Part shown: in pieces, positions 30,416-40,392 of the stretch | How positions within the stretch are numbered: position 1 is the stretch's first letter | Layout of the letters: every line of letters begins with the position of its first letter | Assembly (NCBI RefSeq): GCF_024159085.1 | Contig: NZ_JAMZDE010000005.1 | Span: forward strand, 186,001-250,000 | Origin: Idiomarina rhizosphaerae | GTDB lineage: Bacteria; Pseudomonadota; Gammaproteobacteria; Enterobacterales; Alteromonadaceae | Direction: 5' to 3' | DNA: 64,000 nt | Program-made: the position numbers and the translations under genes | The notes under the pieces: generated by a model | Databases searched by the model: none | What the model was told of the DNA's origin: nothing | What the model saw: the letters and a program-made list of their open reading frames with translations, nothing else

Positions 30416-31695
30416 TACCAACACGACTCTCTTTTTATGTCTTTTTGCTGCTGACTATTCTGAGTTTCCAGCCCGTGTCTGCAGTCTATGCAGCCGACAA
30501 GAATTGGCAAAGCCTGCTAAGCGAACAACAGCGCTTACAACCGGTGTCACTCAACACCCGTAAAATGCCGCTGCGCGACCTCATACAGCTATTAGCAGAT
30601 CAACACCAACTGAACATATTGATGACCGACAACGTGAAAGGTGAGTCCAGCCTGAAACTGAATGGTGTCGCATGGCAGGACGCATTTGCGACGTTAATCG
30701 AGAGCCATGATCTCGCTATTCGTCTGCAGGGCTCTATGCTGCGCATTGATGTTGCCGGCGAACACACCGCAGATAGCAGCGGGTATCGCTCTATTTTACT
30801 CAGCGTTAACTTCGCAAAGGCCAGCGACTTAGCCAAGCTATTAAAGAACGAGCAGCAGAGCTTTCTGTCACCAAATGGCGCGGTAAGCGTCGATGCACGT
30901 ACCAATACACTTATTTTACGGGATACACCAGAGCAACTGGCAACTATCCGGCAACTGGTTAATGATCTGGACGTGCCGGTTAAGCAGGTGCTGATTGAAG
31001 CCCGGATGGTCACCGTAAAAGCGAATGTCAGTAAAGAGCTGGGCATTCGTTGGGGCGTTTCAGAATACGGTCTGGCGATACCCGAAGACGCAGGCAGTTT
31101 TGTTAAAGGCATGCAGGTAGACTTGCCTACCGCCGCGCCCGCAGGCACTTTTTCTGCCAATTTAGCCCGACTGAGTGACGATATTCTGCTGGATCTTGAA
31201 CTAACCGCGCTGGAGCAGGAGAACAAAGCCGAAATTATTACCAGCCCAAAAATTTTCACGTCGAACCAACAGCCCGCCTACATAGAGCAGGGCACCGAAA
31301 TACCTTATGTTGAAACCGCCGCACATGGCGCTACCGCCGTGCAGTTTAAAAAAGCGGTAATGGGCTTAAGCGTTACACCGCAAATTACTCCCAACAACCA
31401 TGTTTTAATGGAGCTGACCATAACTCAGAACACGCGCGGCGATACCGTTGCCACCCCAACCGGCCCCGCTGTTGCTATCGACACTCAGGAAATGTCGACC
31501 CGTGTGCTGGCAAAAAATGGCGAAACTATCGTTCTGGGCGGAATCTTTCAGGAACATAACTTGAATGATGACAGTCGCGTCCCCATCTTAGGGTCGCTGC
31601 CATTAATCGGGAAATTGTTCTCTCATCAGCAGCAACGCGATGAAAAGCGGGAACTTATGATTTTTGTAACACCAACGATATTGCCACAAAGTTAG
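30412..31695 (+). CDS. hofQ: Secretin PilQ/HofQ
   Basis: A 427-residue outer-membrane secretin with a signal peptide ending near residue 28. An STN domain follows at about 45-105 ([20 protein letters not shown]), then an N1/NolW domain to about 200 ([20 protein letters not shown]), then the C-terminal secretin gate domain with [17 protein letters not shown]. It lacks the AMIN repeats of long PilQ proteins and so matches the short HofQ/ComE type used for DNA uptake. It is followed by aroK, as in E. coli. Confidence 0.92.
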
Positions 31696-31832
31696 TCCAA
31701 AAGCCGATTACTATTGCTAAAGTGGGCTCAAGTTGCGATAATCGCGCTTCTTTTCGTTGGGTTGGGGGACGTCTCCAGACACTCCGGATTCGTGAGTTAC
31801 AGCTAATTTTAACCAATGATGTAAGCAGGAAT

Positions 31833-32366
31833 ATGGCTGAGAAACGTAATATTTTTCTTGTTGGGCCCATGGGGGCTGGCAAAAGTACGATTGGCCGTCA
31901 AATCGCCAGACAATTACATTTAGAGTTCTACGACTCAGATTCTGAAATTGAGCGCCGTACCGGTGCCGAAATCAGTTGGGTGTTCGAGCTTGAAGGTGAA
32001 GAAGGCTTTCGTGCACGCGAAGAAAAAGTGATCGAAGAGCTTACCGAAAACATGGGCATTGTCTTAGCGACAGGTGGCGGCTCGGTCATGAGCAAAGAAA
32101 GCCGTAATCGGTTATCGGCTCGGGGTGTGGTGGTTTATTTAAAGACCCCTATCGAGAAGCAGTTGGCTCGTACCCAGCGTGATAAACGCCGGCCTCTAAT
32201 TGCCGAAGCTGAAGACCCACGCAAAGTGCTTGAAGAACTGGCACAAGAGCGCGATCCTTTGTACGAAGAAATTGCCGACATTACGGTGCAAACCGATGAG
32301 CAAAGTGCAAAGTTTGTGGTCAACGACATTATCGAACAGCTTGAGTCCATTAACGGTCTTGGGTAA
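31833..32366 (+). CDS. aroK: Shikimate kinase I
   Basis: AroK phosphorylates shikimate in the chorismate pathway. The 177-residue protein has the P-loop [10 protein letters not shown] (10-19), the shikimate-binding DSDSEIE region, the GGGS loop and the lid arginine in RDKRRPLI. The start at 31833 is set by the family N-terminus MAEKRNIFL; the frame runs 37 codons further upstream without homology. aroB follows after 18 nt. Confidence 0.97.
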
Positions 32367-32384
32367 GTAAAAGGAGCTGCGTTC

Positions 32385-33458
32385 ATGGCCGAGGTTAACG
32401 TCTCTTTAGGTGAACGCAGCTACACTATCTACATTGGTAACGCCCTGTTACCCAACTATGTAGAGCGCCTTCCGCACAAACTGAATCAACAACTGCTGGT
32501 CATCACCAACCCGACCATTAGTCAGTACTACCTTAAACCGTTATTAAAAAGCCTGGCCGGTCACCAGGTAAAAATATTTGAAATGCGCGACGGTGAGCAG
32601 TTCAAAAGCCTGGACAGCTACGCCGAGGCCATGGATATTCTGATAGACGCAGGCTTTAACCGCGACTGTGGCATTATTGCTTTAGGCGGCGGTGTGGTCG
32701 GTGATTTAGCCGGCTTTGTGGCGTCAACTTTTCAACGCGGTGTCGATTTTTACCAAATTCCGACCACTTTATTGTCGCAAGTTGACTCTTCAGTCGGCGG
32801 GAAAACAGCGGTTAATCACCCCCAGGGCAAAAACCTGATTGGCGCTTTTTATCAGCCTAAGTCTGTGGTTATCGACATTGACTGCCTGCAAACCCTGACA
32901 GAGCGTGACTTCCGTAGCGGTTTAGCTGAAATAGTAAAATATGGTGTTATCTACGACGCCAACTTTTTCGAATGGCTGGAACAACATACCGAAGAATTAA
33001 ATCTGCAAGACCCTGCCGCACTGACCTACGCTATTCAACGCAGTTGCGAAATTAAAGCCGAAGTTGTGGCGTTAGACGAGCGCGAAAAAGGCCTGCGGGC
33101 ATTGCTGAATTTAGGCCACACCTTCGGCCATGCCATTGAAGCCGCCACCGAATACGGTGCATGGACACACGGCGAGGCTGTGGCTGCTGGCATTATAATT
33201 GCATCTAAGCTGTCAGAAGTGACACAGCGGCTCAATTCGTCAGATTTTCGACGCATTAAAGATTTACTGCTGGCACTTAGCTTGCCAACAAAGGGCCCGC
33301 AAATGCCCTGGCAGGACTGGTTAGATTACATGCAGCGCGATAAGAAAGTAAAAGACGGTCAGCTGCATTTTGTTCTTCCGGTTGCTATTGGTCAGGCTGA
33401 AGTTGTCAGTACTGTAGAACACAATACCGTTGCTGCTGTGATCACTGAATGTTGCTAA
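32385..33458 (+). CDS. aroB: 3-dehydroquinate synthase
   Basis: AroB makes 3-dehydroquinate from DAHP using NAD and a divalent metal. The 357-residue protein shows the NAD-binding segment IALGGGVVGDLAGFVAST, the substrate region VDSSVGGKTAVNHP, and the metal-binding NLGHTFGHAIE and HGEAVAAG histidines. It lies between aroK and damX as in E. coli. Confidence 0.97.
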   Translation: MAEVNVSLGERSYTIYIGNALLPNYVERLPHKLNQQLLVITNPTISQYYLKPLLKSLAGHQVKIFEMRDGEQFKSLDSYAEAMDILIDAGFNRDCGIIALGGGVVGDLAGFVASTFQRGVDFYQIPTTLLSQVDSSVGGKTAVNHPQGKNLIGAFYQPKSVVIDIDCLQTLTERDFRSGLAEIVKYGVIYDANFFEWLEQHTEELNLQDPAALTYAIQRSCEIKAEVVALDEREKGLRALLNLGHTFGHAIEAATEYGAWTHGEAVAAGIIIASKLSEVTQRLNSSDFRRIKDLLLALSLPTKGPQMPWQDWLDYMQRDKKVKDGQLHFVLPVAIGQAEVVSTVEHNTVAAVITECC

Positions 33459-33503
33459 CGCCAACGCGTTATCTCTATTCGGCTGACAGACAGGAACAGA
33501 CAG

Positions 33504-35099
33504 ATGCAAGCACTTGCAAACCCACAACATATTGTTGCCGCGCCGGTAAAAACCAAACCGAGCCAACAGCAGGTTATTGACCAGCTACACGAGCAGTGCC
33601 AGCAGAGCGTGTCGCTTATTATGCTGCACGGTAAAGAAGGCAGCGGCAAAACCACCATTGCTGAAGTCTTTCTTGAACAAGCATCGGAATACGCTGAAGT
33701 CGCTTTTATCAGCGCCAACGAGCGCTCCACCAATGACCGCCTCCGCGCCCAAATTCTGAACCAGCTGTTCGGTACTATCAGCATTAACGACGAGTCGTTA
33801 AGTCGTCAAATTCAACGCCAACGCCCGCTAAAGCACGCCATTGTTGTTATTGATAACGGCGAGCAGCTATCCGAAAGCTTTATGGCCGAGTGCATTTCTA
33901 CCGTTACCCAACTGAGTGCCATTGGCCAGCGCACCAGTATTATCATTACCGGCGACAGTCGCTGGGCTCAACAGCAGCGTCCGGCACCGCACTTACGCGT
34001 ACAGGGGCCGACCATGATAGAAGTACAGCCGCTGAACCACGACGAACAAATACGTTTTGTACAGGCGTTATTACCAGAAAAACAACGCAGCTTCTGGAAC
34101 CTGGAACGCATTCAGCAATTTTTAAATTCCATTCATGGGTTTCCCGGTGAAATTCAGCAACGTCTGCAATTTACCCTGACCACTCAGGCTGCCCGTTATC
34201 GCGACACTAGTACAGACGAGAATGTCGACGGGAAAGACGCCAGCGAGAAGAGCACAGCGAAACATAGCCCGGAACAAAACAACCGTCGGAAAATGCGCCT
34301 TTGGCCCATTATTTTAGTTACAGTGCTTATTAGTCTGGCTTTTGCTGGCTTTTTGAATAAAGAACAGTTAACCGCCTATTGGCAGCAAGTGAATCCTGAA
34401 TCAGCGGCACCGGCAGAAACGGCCGCAGGAGACGCTGCAAACAACACGACAGAGAGCGCGGCTGAAACAACAGCAGAAGAAACAGAGCAAGCCGCCAGCC
34501 TGCCAAGTTTTGAGCCTTTAACCGAGCGTTCTTTAGAACTGGTTCCTGCAGAATTAGCGGCGTCTTACCGGAACGCTCTGGGCACACTGAATACTGTCGC
34601 TGCCTCCGAAATTACAGAGGGCGAAATTTCGCTGGGCTTTATTAAAAAACAACAGCCAAAGCAACAGCAGCCGCAGGAAGCTGAGCCTGTAGGACAATCT
34701 GACGAGCAGTCGGCAGCCGAATCAGGCATTGATACTGTTGTAGCCCAACCGGAACCAGAAGTTAAAGCAGAACAACCTGAGCCGCAAGCGCAACAGCCCC
34801 AACGTGCGTTGCCGTTCCAGACCCAATGGGCGCTGGATCAGAACGCTGGCAACTATACGCTGCAAATCAGCATTATTAGTGACCCGCAGCTACTGCGTAA
34901 CTTCCGTAACGACTACGACATAGCCGGTAATACCCAGGTTTACCAGCGTGCCGACCAACGTTATGTGGTTATTTTTGGTAGCTATCCCAACATTGAGCAA
35001 GCACGTGCAGCCGCCACGCAGTTGCCGGCTGAAGTGCAGCAAATGGAGCCCTGGGCTAAGTCATTCGCCAGTGTACAAAGCGACATTAATAGCCAGTAG
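33504..35099 (+). CDS. damX: DamX with N-terminal AAA ATPase and C-terminal SPOR domain
   Basis: A 531-residue division-associated protein. Residues 1 to about 230 form a P-loop ATPase domain with Walker A GKEGSGKTT (43-51) and a Walker B-like AIVVIDNGEQ. One membrane helix follows (about 264-284), then a long Ala/Glu/Gln/Pro-rich linker, and a SPOR domain (about 439-531) that binds septal peptidoglycan. E. coli DamX lacks the ATPase part; related marine gammaproteobacteria have it. Position between aroB and dam fits. Confidence 0.88.
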   Translation: MQALANPQHIVAAPVKTKPSQQQVIDQLHEQCQQSVSLIMLHGKEGSGKTTIAEVFLEQASEYAEVAFISANERSTNDRLRAQILNQLFGTISINDESLSRQIQRQRPLKHAIVVIDNGEQLSESFMAECISTVTQLSAIGQRTSIIITGDSRWAQQQRPAPHLRVQGPTMIEVQPLNHDEQIRFVQALLPEKQRSFWNLERIQQFLNSIHGFPGEIQQRLQFTLTTQAARYRDTSTDENVDGKDASEKSTAKHSPEQNNRRKMRLWPIILVTVLISLAFAGFLNKEQLTAYWQQVNPESAAPAETAAGDAANNTTESAAETTAEETEQAASLPSFEPLTERSLELVPAELAASYRNALGTLNTVAASEITEGEISLGFIKKQQPKQQQPQEAEPVGQSDEQSAAESGIDTVVAQPEPEVKAEQPEPQAQQPQRALPFQTQWALDQNAGNYTLQISIISDPQLLRNFRNDYDIAGNTQVYQRADQRYVVIFGSYPNIEQARAAATQLPAEVQQMEPWAKSFASVQSDINSQ

Positions 35100-35180
35100 C
35101 GGGACGAATCACGCAGTCAGCAATTTTCATCCCCCGGCCTTTGGGTTACAATCCGCAAAGGATAAACCAACGGCCGGCGC

Positions 35181-36053
35181 ATGAAGAAGAATCGGGCATT
35201 TTTAAAATGGGCAGGCGGTAAGTACTCACTTATCGAGCCGATAACAGCACGCTTGCCGCAAGGTAAAAAGCTCATCGAGCCTTTTGTGGGCGCCGGTTCA
35301 GTCTTTCTGAATACCGACTACGACAGCTACCTGCTGAACGACATTAATCAGGACCTCATTACCCTGTATCAGTTTGTGAAGCGCCGTCCGAAAACTTTTA
35401 TTCAGGACGCCCGCAAGCTATTCGTTGATCGTAACAATCAGGCCGACGCTTATTACGCCCTGCGCGCCGCCTTTAATGCCAGTAGCGACCCTTACTTTCG
35501 CTCTCTGCTTTTTCTGTACATGAACCGTCACGGTTACAATGGCTTGTGTCGTTATAACAGCAAAGGCATTTTTAACGTGCCCTTTGGTGATTACCGCAAA
35601 CCCTATTTCCCGGAAAAAGAACTCGAGCATTTTGCCGAGAAAGCGCGCAAGGCTAAGTTTATTTGCCGCCCGTTTGAGCAAGTGTTTCGACGTGCGCGAC
35701 AAGGCGATGTGATTTACTGCGATCCACCCTACGCACCGCTGGATCAGACCTCTAACTTTACCAGCTACGCGACCGGAGGCTTCGGCCTGACCGATCAGGA
35801 CGAGTTAGCTCGCCGCGCGGTACAGGTTGCGAAGAAACGCCATATTCCGGTACTGATCAGCAACCACGACACCGACCTCACCCGCGCCTTGTACAAGCAC
35901 GCCGACATCAGTAGCTTGTCGGTTTCGCGCAGCATCAGTCAAAAAGGCGACGGTCGTAAACCCGTAGCCGAGCTGCTCGCCTTGTATGATAGTGAAGTCA
36001 ATAAAAGTAACGTGGTTTCTCTTAGCAACTCATTAAAGAAAGTAGGCACATGA
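35181..36053 (+). CDS. dam: DNA adenine methyltransferase Dam (GATC)
   Basis: A 290-residue N6-adenine methyltransferase modifying GATC sites, used in mismatch repair and replication timing. AdoMet-binding segments FLKWAGGKYSL (8-18) and EPFVGAGSVFLN are present, and the catalytic motif DPPY is at 181-184. Order is that of the alpha class. Gene neighbours aroK-aroB-damX identify it as the housekeeping Dam rather than a restriction-linked enzyme. It overlaps the next gene by 4 nt. Confidence 0.96.
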   Translation: MKKNRAFLKWAGGKYSLIEPITARLPQGKKLIEPFVGAGSVFLNTDYDSYLLNDINQDLITLYQFVKRRPKTFIQDARKLFVDRNNQADAYYALRAAFNASSDPYFRSLLFLYMNRHGYNGLCRYNSKGIFNVPFGDYRKPYFPEKELEHFAEKARKAKFICRPFEQVFRRARQGDVIYCDPPYAPLDQTSNFTSYATGGFGLTDQDELARRAVQVAKKRHIPVLISNHDTDLTRALYKHADISSLSVSRSISQKGDGRKPVAELLALYDSEVNKSNVVSLSNSLKKVGT

Positions 36054-36502
36054 ACTGGCACTTAAAAGCATTTAACGACCTTTCACTGCATGATCTGTAC
36101 GACTTACTGAAACTTCGGCAGGAAGTTTTTGTGGTAGAACAAACCTGTCCATACCTTGACGCTGACGGCGCCGATGAGCAGGCCTTACATTTGTACGCCC
36201 GCAACAATGCCGATGAGATGATCGCCTACGCGCGGCTATACCTAGCCACCGCCGATACCGGCTATTCTCGTATTGGCCGGGTAATAACACATGAAAAAGT
36301 GCGAGGTCAGAAGCTGGGTGTTGAAGTTATGCAGCGCAGCATCGACTATCTTGAAGAGTACGCACCCAAAGCCCCAATTCGGGTAGGCGCTCAGGTTTAT
36401 CTGCTGAAGTTCTATCAAAGCTTCGGCTTTGAGGCCATTAGCGAAGAGTATCTGGAAGACGATATTCCGCACATTGATATGCAACGCAAGGCTGCGCAGT
36501 GA
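36050..36502 (+). CDS. elaA: ElaA-like GNAT acetyltransferase
   Basis: A 150-residue single-domain GNAT protein of the ElaA type, with LYDLLKLRQEVFVVEQ near the N-terminus, the acetyl-CoA motif region RIGRVITHEKVRGQKLGVEV, and VYLLKFYQSFGFEAISEEY at the C-terminal end. The substrate is not known for the family. It overlaps dam by 4 nt upstream and the GTG start of rsmJ by 4 nt downstream. Confidence 0.9.
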   Translation: MNWHLKAFNDLSLHDLYDLLKLRQEVFVVEQTCPYLDADGADEQALHLYARNNADEMIAYARLYLATADTGYSRIGRVITHEKVRGQKLGVEVMQRSIDYLEEYAPKAPIRVGAQVYLLKFYQSFGFEAISEEYLEDDIPHIDMQRKAAQ

Positions 36503-37290
36503 CAACTACGGCTCGGGTTCCCATTCTTGCAGGCAGCGATGCTGAAACCGTTGCGGTAAAAGCCATTGCGGAGCGCTGGGGACTCCCGTCTGAAACCATG
36601 GATAATGACGTTTTTCAGCTTTGGCTGACCGACGGGGTACTGGCACTACACTGGCTGCAAAGCCCTCAAAAAATGTCGCCTTTAGTGGTGGACTTTCATC
36701 AGGGTAAAGCCGCCTACCGCGCGCAGCATACGCAGTTAAAAAACGAAGCTATTGCCAAAGCCGTTGGTGTTAGCGGGCAGTTTAAACCATCGGTTGTCGA
36801 TGGAACTGCAGGCCTTGGCCGGGACGCTTTTGTACTGGCGGGCTTAGGTTGTAACGTGCAGCTTATTGAACGACATCCGGTTGTCGCCGCGTTGCTCGAT
36901 AACGGCTTACACCGCGCCCGGCAGGAAGGCGACTTTATTGGTGACACCTGCCAGCGCATGCAGTTAATTGGCACCGACAATCTTTTTACCGGTAATGGCT
37001 ATACTCAAGAGCCCGACGTGGTTTATTTAGACCCCATGTATCCAAAAACCGGCAAGCAGAAGGCCCAGGTAAAAAAAGACATGCAAATGTTCCAGCAGTT
37101 AGTAGGCAGTGACGAAGACGCCGATACCCTGCTGGAACCCGCCCTCGCCTTGGCCAAATATCGGGTAGTGGTTAAGCGCCCCAACAGCGCACCTTTTCTG
37201 GCCGGGCGTGAACCAAACAGTCAAATTAAAAGTAAAAAACATCGCTTTGATGTTTACATAAAACGAGGGTTTCATGAGTCAGCAAATTAA
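36499..37290 (+). CDS. rsmJ: 16S rRNA (guanine-1516-N2)-methyltransferase
   Basis: A 263-residue AdoMet-dependent methyltransferase of the RsmJ (YhiQ) family, modifying G1516 of 16S rRNA. Motifs seen are the AdoMet loop VVDGTAGLGRDAFVLAGLG, the acidic residue in LIERHP, and the catalytic-type VVYLDPMYP. The start is a GTG overlapping the elaA stop. Its end overlaps the next gene by 17 nt. Confidence 0.93.
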   Translation: MTTTARVPILAGSDAETVAVKAIAERWGLPSETMDNDVFQLWLTDGVLALHWLQSPQKMSPLVVDFHQGKAAYRAQHTQLKNEAIAKAVGVSGQFKPSVVDGTAGLGRDAFVLAGLGCNVQLIERHPVVAALLDNGLHRARQEGDFIGDTCQRMQLIGTDNLFTGNGYTQEPDVVYLDPMYPKTGKQKAQVKKDMQMFQQLVGSDEDADTLLEPALALAKYRVVVKRPNSAPFLAGREPNSQIKSKKHRFDVYIKRGFHESAN

Positions 37291-37765
37291 AGAAGGCGAT
37301 AAAATTCCATCAGGTTCACTGACCAGCAAAGGTGATCTTGGCATTCAGAACTACGACCCGGCAGAGATATTCGCCAAAGGCACACACGTATTGTTTTCAG
37401 TGCCTGGCGCCTTTACTCCGACCTGTTCGGAGAAACACCTCCCCGGCTACGTAGAACACGCCGAAGCATTAAAAGAAGCGGGTGTTCTGAGCATTAATTG
37501 TGTGGCTGTAAATGACGCCTTTGTTATGAAGGCCTGGGGCGAATCTTTAGGGATCGGAGAAAAGGTTCGGTTATTGTCCGACGGCAACGGCGCGTACAAC
37601 CAGATAATGGGCCTTAGCATGGACACCGGTAACTTCGGTGGCATCCGTTCTAAGCGCTACGCCATGATTATTACCGACGGCCAGGTAAAAGGCCTGTTTG
37701 TTGAAGAGGACAAGTCCTTTGAAGTGAGCAAAGCCGAATACATACTGGAGCAGTTGCAAAAATAA
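37274..37765 (+). CDS. Peroxiredoxin, Prx5/AhpE-like redoxin
   Basis: A 163-residue thiol peroxidase. The peroxidatic cysteine sits in PGAFTPTCSEKHLPGY, the signature of the Prx5 subfamily. A second cysteine in SINCVAVND may or may not serve as resolving residue. It has no glutaredoxin domain, unlike the Haemophilus-type fusion. It overlaps rsmJ by 17 nt and the next flavoprotein gene by 1 nt in a TAATG junction, so it is probably co-transcribed. Confidence 0.93.
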   Translation: MSQQIKEGDKIPSGSLTSKGDLGIQNYDPAEIFAKGTHVLFSVPGAFTPTCSEKHLPGYVEHAEALKEAGVLSINCVAVNDAFVMKAWGESLGIGEKVRLLSDGNGAYNQIMGLSMDTGNFGGIRSKRYAMIITDGQVKGLFVEEDKSFEVSKAEYILEQLQK

Positions 37766-38946
37766 TGTCGAACTGGGATGTGATTATTATTGGTGCCGGC
37801 GCGGCGGGGCTGCATTGTGCCGCCCATGCCGCACAGCGTGGTAAGTCGGTGCTGGTACTGGATCACGCCAAGCAGGCAGGTAAGAAAATACTGATTTCCG
37901 GCGGCGGTCGCTGCAACTTCACCAATATGTACGCCGGCCCCGAGAACTTTTTGTCTTCCAACCCACATTTTTGCAAGTCGGCACTCAGCCGCTATACCCA
38001 ATGGGACTTTATTGGCCTGGTGGCTGAATACGGCATTGCCTACCACGAGAAAACCTTAGGCCAGTTGTTTTGCGACGACTCTGCCAAAGACATTGTGCGC
38101 ATGCTAATGAGCGAATGCGACCGGCACGGCGCCAAAGTTCAGTTACGCACCGAGATTTTGTCGGTAGACTACGACGATAACTACCGCATTGAAACCAGCC
38201 GTGGTGACTACAGCTGCGAGAAACTGGTTATTGCCTGTGGTGGATTGTCTATGCCCAAACTGGGCGCCACCCCGCTGGGGTATCAAATTGCCGAACAGTT
38301 TGGGCATTCTATTGTGCCGGTACGCGCTGGCTTAGTGCCTTTTACTCTGCAGGACGACGAAAAGGCCCGCTTTGCCGAGCTTTCCGGTGTGGCTGTGCCC
38401 GTAAGTGCAGAGGCCCACGACGGTTACTTCCGTGAAGCCATGCTGTTTACCCACCGTGGCGTCAGCGGCCCGGCCATTTTGCAGGTGTCTTCCTACTGGC
38501 AGCCCGGCGAAGCCGTGACCATTAACCTGCTGCCCGACTTAGACGCCTTTGAGTGGCTGAAAACGCAACAGCAGCAACAACCCAAAACCCAGCTCAATAC
38601 TGTATTGCAGCAACACTTCCCTAAACGAGTAGTGACCGCATTAGCAGAGCACCATCAATGGCCGCTGAACAACAAACTGGCCGACACCTCTAACGCGCAG
38701 TTTCAGGCCATAGCCGATAACCTTAACCGCTGGCAATTAAAACCCAACGGCACCGAAGGCTACCGCACCGCCGAAGTCACCTTAGGCGGCGTAAACGTCG
38801 ACGAAGTCAGCTCCAAAACCATGGAAAGCCAGAAACAACCCGGCCTGTACTTTATTGGCGAAGTGCTGGACGTAACCGGCTGGTTAGGAGGCTTTAATTT
38901 TCAGTGGGCCTGGAGTAGTGGTTTTGCTTGTGGGTCTGAGTTGTAG
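37765..38946 (+). CDS. BaiN/YhiN family FAD-dependent oxidoreductase
   Basis: A 393-residue flavoprotein (HI0933/YhiN family). The N-terminal dinucleotide-binding motif is VIIIGAGAAGLHCA, followed by the family signature KKILISGGGRCNFTN, and C-terminally by ITVDEV-type segments ending in GEVLDVTGWLGGFNFQWAW, which contact FAD. The substrate is not established. It closes the run of overlapping genes from dam onward and marks the right end of the conserved backbone. Confidence 0.92.
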   Translation: MSNWDVIIIGAGAAGLHCAAHAAQRGKSVLVLDHAKQAGKKILISGGGRCNFTNMYAGPENFLSSNPHFCKSALSRYTQWDFIGLVAEYGIAYHEKTLGQLFCDDSAKDIVRMLMSECDRHGAKVQLRTEILSVDYDDNYRIETSRGDYSCEKLVIACGGLSMPKLGATPLGYQIAEQFGHSIVPVRAGLVPFTLQDDEKARFAELSGVAVPVSAEAHDGYFREAMLFTHRGVSGPAILQVSSYWQPGEAVTINLLPDLDAFEWLKTQQQQQPKTQLNTVLQQHFPKRVVTALAEHHQWPLNNKLADTSNAQFQAIADNLNRWQLKPNGTEGYRTAEVTLGGVNVDEVSSKTMESQKQPGLYFIGEVLDVTGWLGGFNFQWAWSSGFACGSEL

Positions 38947-39081
38947 ATCATTGTCGGAGAAAGCGTTTATACGGATTAGTTCCGATTTGTGCCAGAAGCC
39001 AACGTTAGTGCCTGGATAACCGGTACCCAATTAGCGCGTTAGGAGGAGACCCATCAGGCCCGAGCGCATTTGATGCACTTG

Positions 39082-39453
39082 CTATTTTTTACTCTTGTCC
39101 TGACGAGGGAAACTGATTGGAACTCTGAATTTGAGGCGAGACATCGACTGACTGTTTTCTTGCGACTTGCCTTGCGCGCCGAGAGCGAATACTCCCGCAA
39201 CTACACCGATTCCTCCTCTACTTTCTGTTCCCTCAGCGGCAGTTACAGCGACATCGAATTCGATAGAATGAATCAGGTTTCCGCTTTTATCCCAGCCGAT
39301 AGCTAAATTCGTCCCACCTGTTTGTGACTCTGTAAACACGTTTTGGACATCGGGGACAATCTTCGCGTCATCCGAACTAAGCCTCCCCTGTGCCTCAACG
39401 ATGCCGTCTACTATTTCGAAAATACTCTCCGACACAAAATCTTTTAAGTTCAT
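39082..39453 (-). CDS. Trypco2-like small protein (orphan)
   Basis: A 123-residue soluble protein. It has an N-terminal amphipathic helix (LKDFVSESIFEIVDGIVEAQ) and a C-terminal beta region with SIEFDVAVTA, a Gly-rich turn, and SRLKFRVPISFP. This helix plus beta sandwich resembles the Trypco2 domain known from predicted bacterial conflict systems. The match is by pattern only. No trypsin-like protease or NTPase partner lies next to it, so the function is unknown. It begins the accessory region. Confidence 0.65.
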   Translation of the reverse strand: MNLKDFVSESIFEIVDGIVEAQGRLSSDDAKIVPDVQNVFTESQTGGTNLAIGWDKSGNLIHSIEFDVAVTAAEGTESRGGIGVVAGVFALGAQGKSQENSQSMSRLKFRVPISFPRQDKSKK

Positions 39454-39548
39454 TTTTAGCCCCCCTTTTATCTAACATAATATTTGTACATTGTGCGTGA
39501 GAAAATTGTAACTGTTAAAAGCGTCTAGCAAAGTCTGAGACGTCTAGC

Positions 39549-40283
39549 TTACTCAATAGTGAATACAACATAGATCGTTGCAGAAGCTGTCATCTCGCCA
39601 ATTTCAAATATTTCGCCTGGAGTCGGTGGTGGAACCCTATATCTTTTTTGAACAGAAGCGTAGTTAGATGATTGCCCATATATATGTTGAGACGGTATTA
39701 AAGTGTATGAATTTTCTTCTCTTGTTTTAAACTCAGAAATCGAGTGTACATCTTTCACCTTTTTGCCATTCAAGCTGGCTAGCTGTTCAGCTTTTTCTCT
39801 TGCGTCTTCAAGTGCTTTATATAGTACTTCTTTTTTTACTTTTCTCGGATTTTTGACTTTTACTTCAGCATTCAGCTTACCTGAAATTCCTGAGTCTACT
39901 AAAGTTTGGTTTAGTTGATGATAAAGGGAGATATCTCTAAGGGTGATATCAATATTTCTCGAAACGCTAGTGCCTTTATCTATTTTCTCCCCATCTTCGT
40001 ATTCGAAATGAGGAGATATTTGCAACGGTGTGGTTTTGATATCTTCACGCTCTATACCGATATCTTTGGCGGTTTGTATAAGTACCACGGATTTTTTATC
40101 AACTTCGCTTTTTGCGAGTGAAGCATTAAGATCGTGATGCTCAACATATGTGCTGATAACAATGATTTCAGGCTGAATTTTCTTTTCAGCGTATCCTTCG
40201 ACGTAAATATGTGGACTCGTCGGTATAACAGAACCCCACGAAGAAAAGCTTATTATAAGAAAGAGGAGTAAAAAATTTTTCAT
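39549..40283 (-). CDS. SIMPL domain (DUF541) exported protein
   Basis: A 244-residue protein with a signal peptide (cleavage near residue 17) and a SIMPL/DUF541 domain, shown by HIYVEGYAEKKIQPEIIVIS, the mid segment IEREDIKTTPLQISPHFEYE, and KALEDAREKAEQLASLNGKK. Homologues include BP26 and YggE, periplasmic proteins linked to oxidative stress with unclear biochemistry. The gene is visibly more A/T-rich than the backbone genes, which suggests recent acquisition. Confidence 0.88.
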   Translation of the reverse strand: MKNFLLLFLIISFSSWGSVIPTSPHIYVEGYAEKKIQPEIIVISTYVEHHDLNASLAKSEVDKKSVVLIQTAKDIGIEREDIKTTPLQISPHFEYEDGEKIDKGTSVSRNIDITLRDISLYHQLNQTLVDSGISGKLNAEVKVKNPRKVKKEVLYKALEDAREKAEQLASLNGKKVKDVHSISEFKTREENSYTLIPSQHIYGQSSNYASVQKRYRVPPPTPGEIFEIGEMTASATIYVVFTIE

Positions 40284-40392
40284 CAGACTAATTCCTTTTA
40301 AAACCTTGATAATTGGCTAAGTGTATAACGCTTTGCCACTACACACCGCCTTGGTTTGTTATGTGTGCGCTGTGAAAGTGTTTTTTATCTGT

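Noticed and set aside
30600-31259. Long 219-codon frame opposite pilQ
   Set aside because: It lies wholly antisense to the conserved secretin domains and is Ser-rich in the way typical of shadow frames.
37447-38046. Antisense frames across the peroxiredoxin and BaiN genes
   Set aside because: Both strands are open because of high G+C at third positions; only the plus strand encodes recognisable families.
39538-39545. Perfect AGACGTCT MetJ box between the SIMPL gene and the Trypco2-like gene
   Set aside because: It is a single 8-mer; the neighbouring 8-mers match poorly (about 2/8 and 4/8). MetJ needs at least two adjacent boxes, so this is probably chance.
40318-40375. Integron attC-like sequence (AACAAA...GCGTTATAC on the minus strand)
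   Set aside because: The arms do not pair into the required hairpin and the core sites do not fit the GTTRRRY/RYYYAAC pattern. No integrase gene is present.
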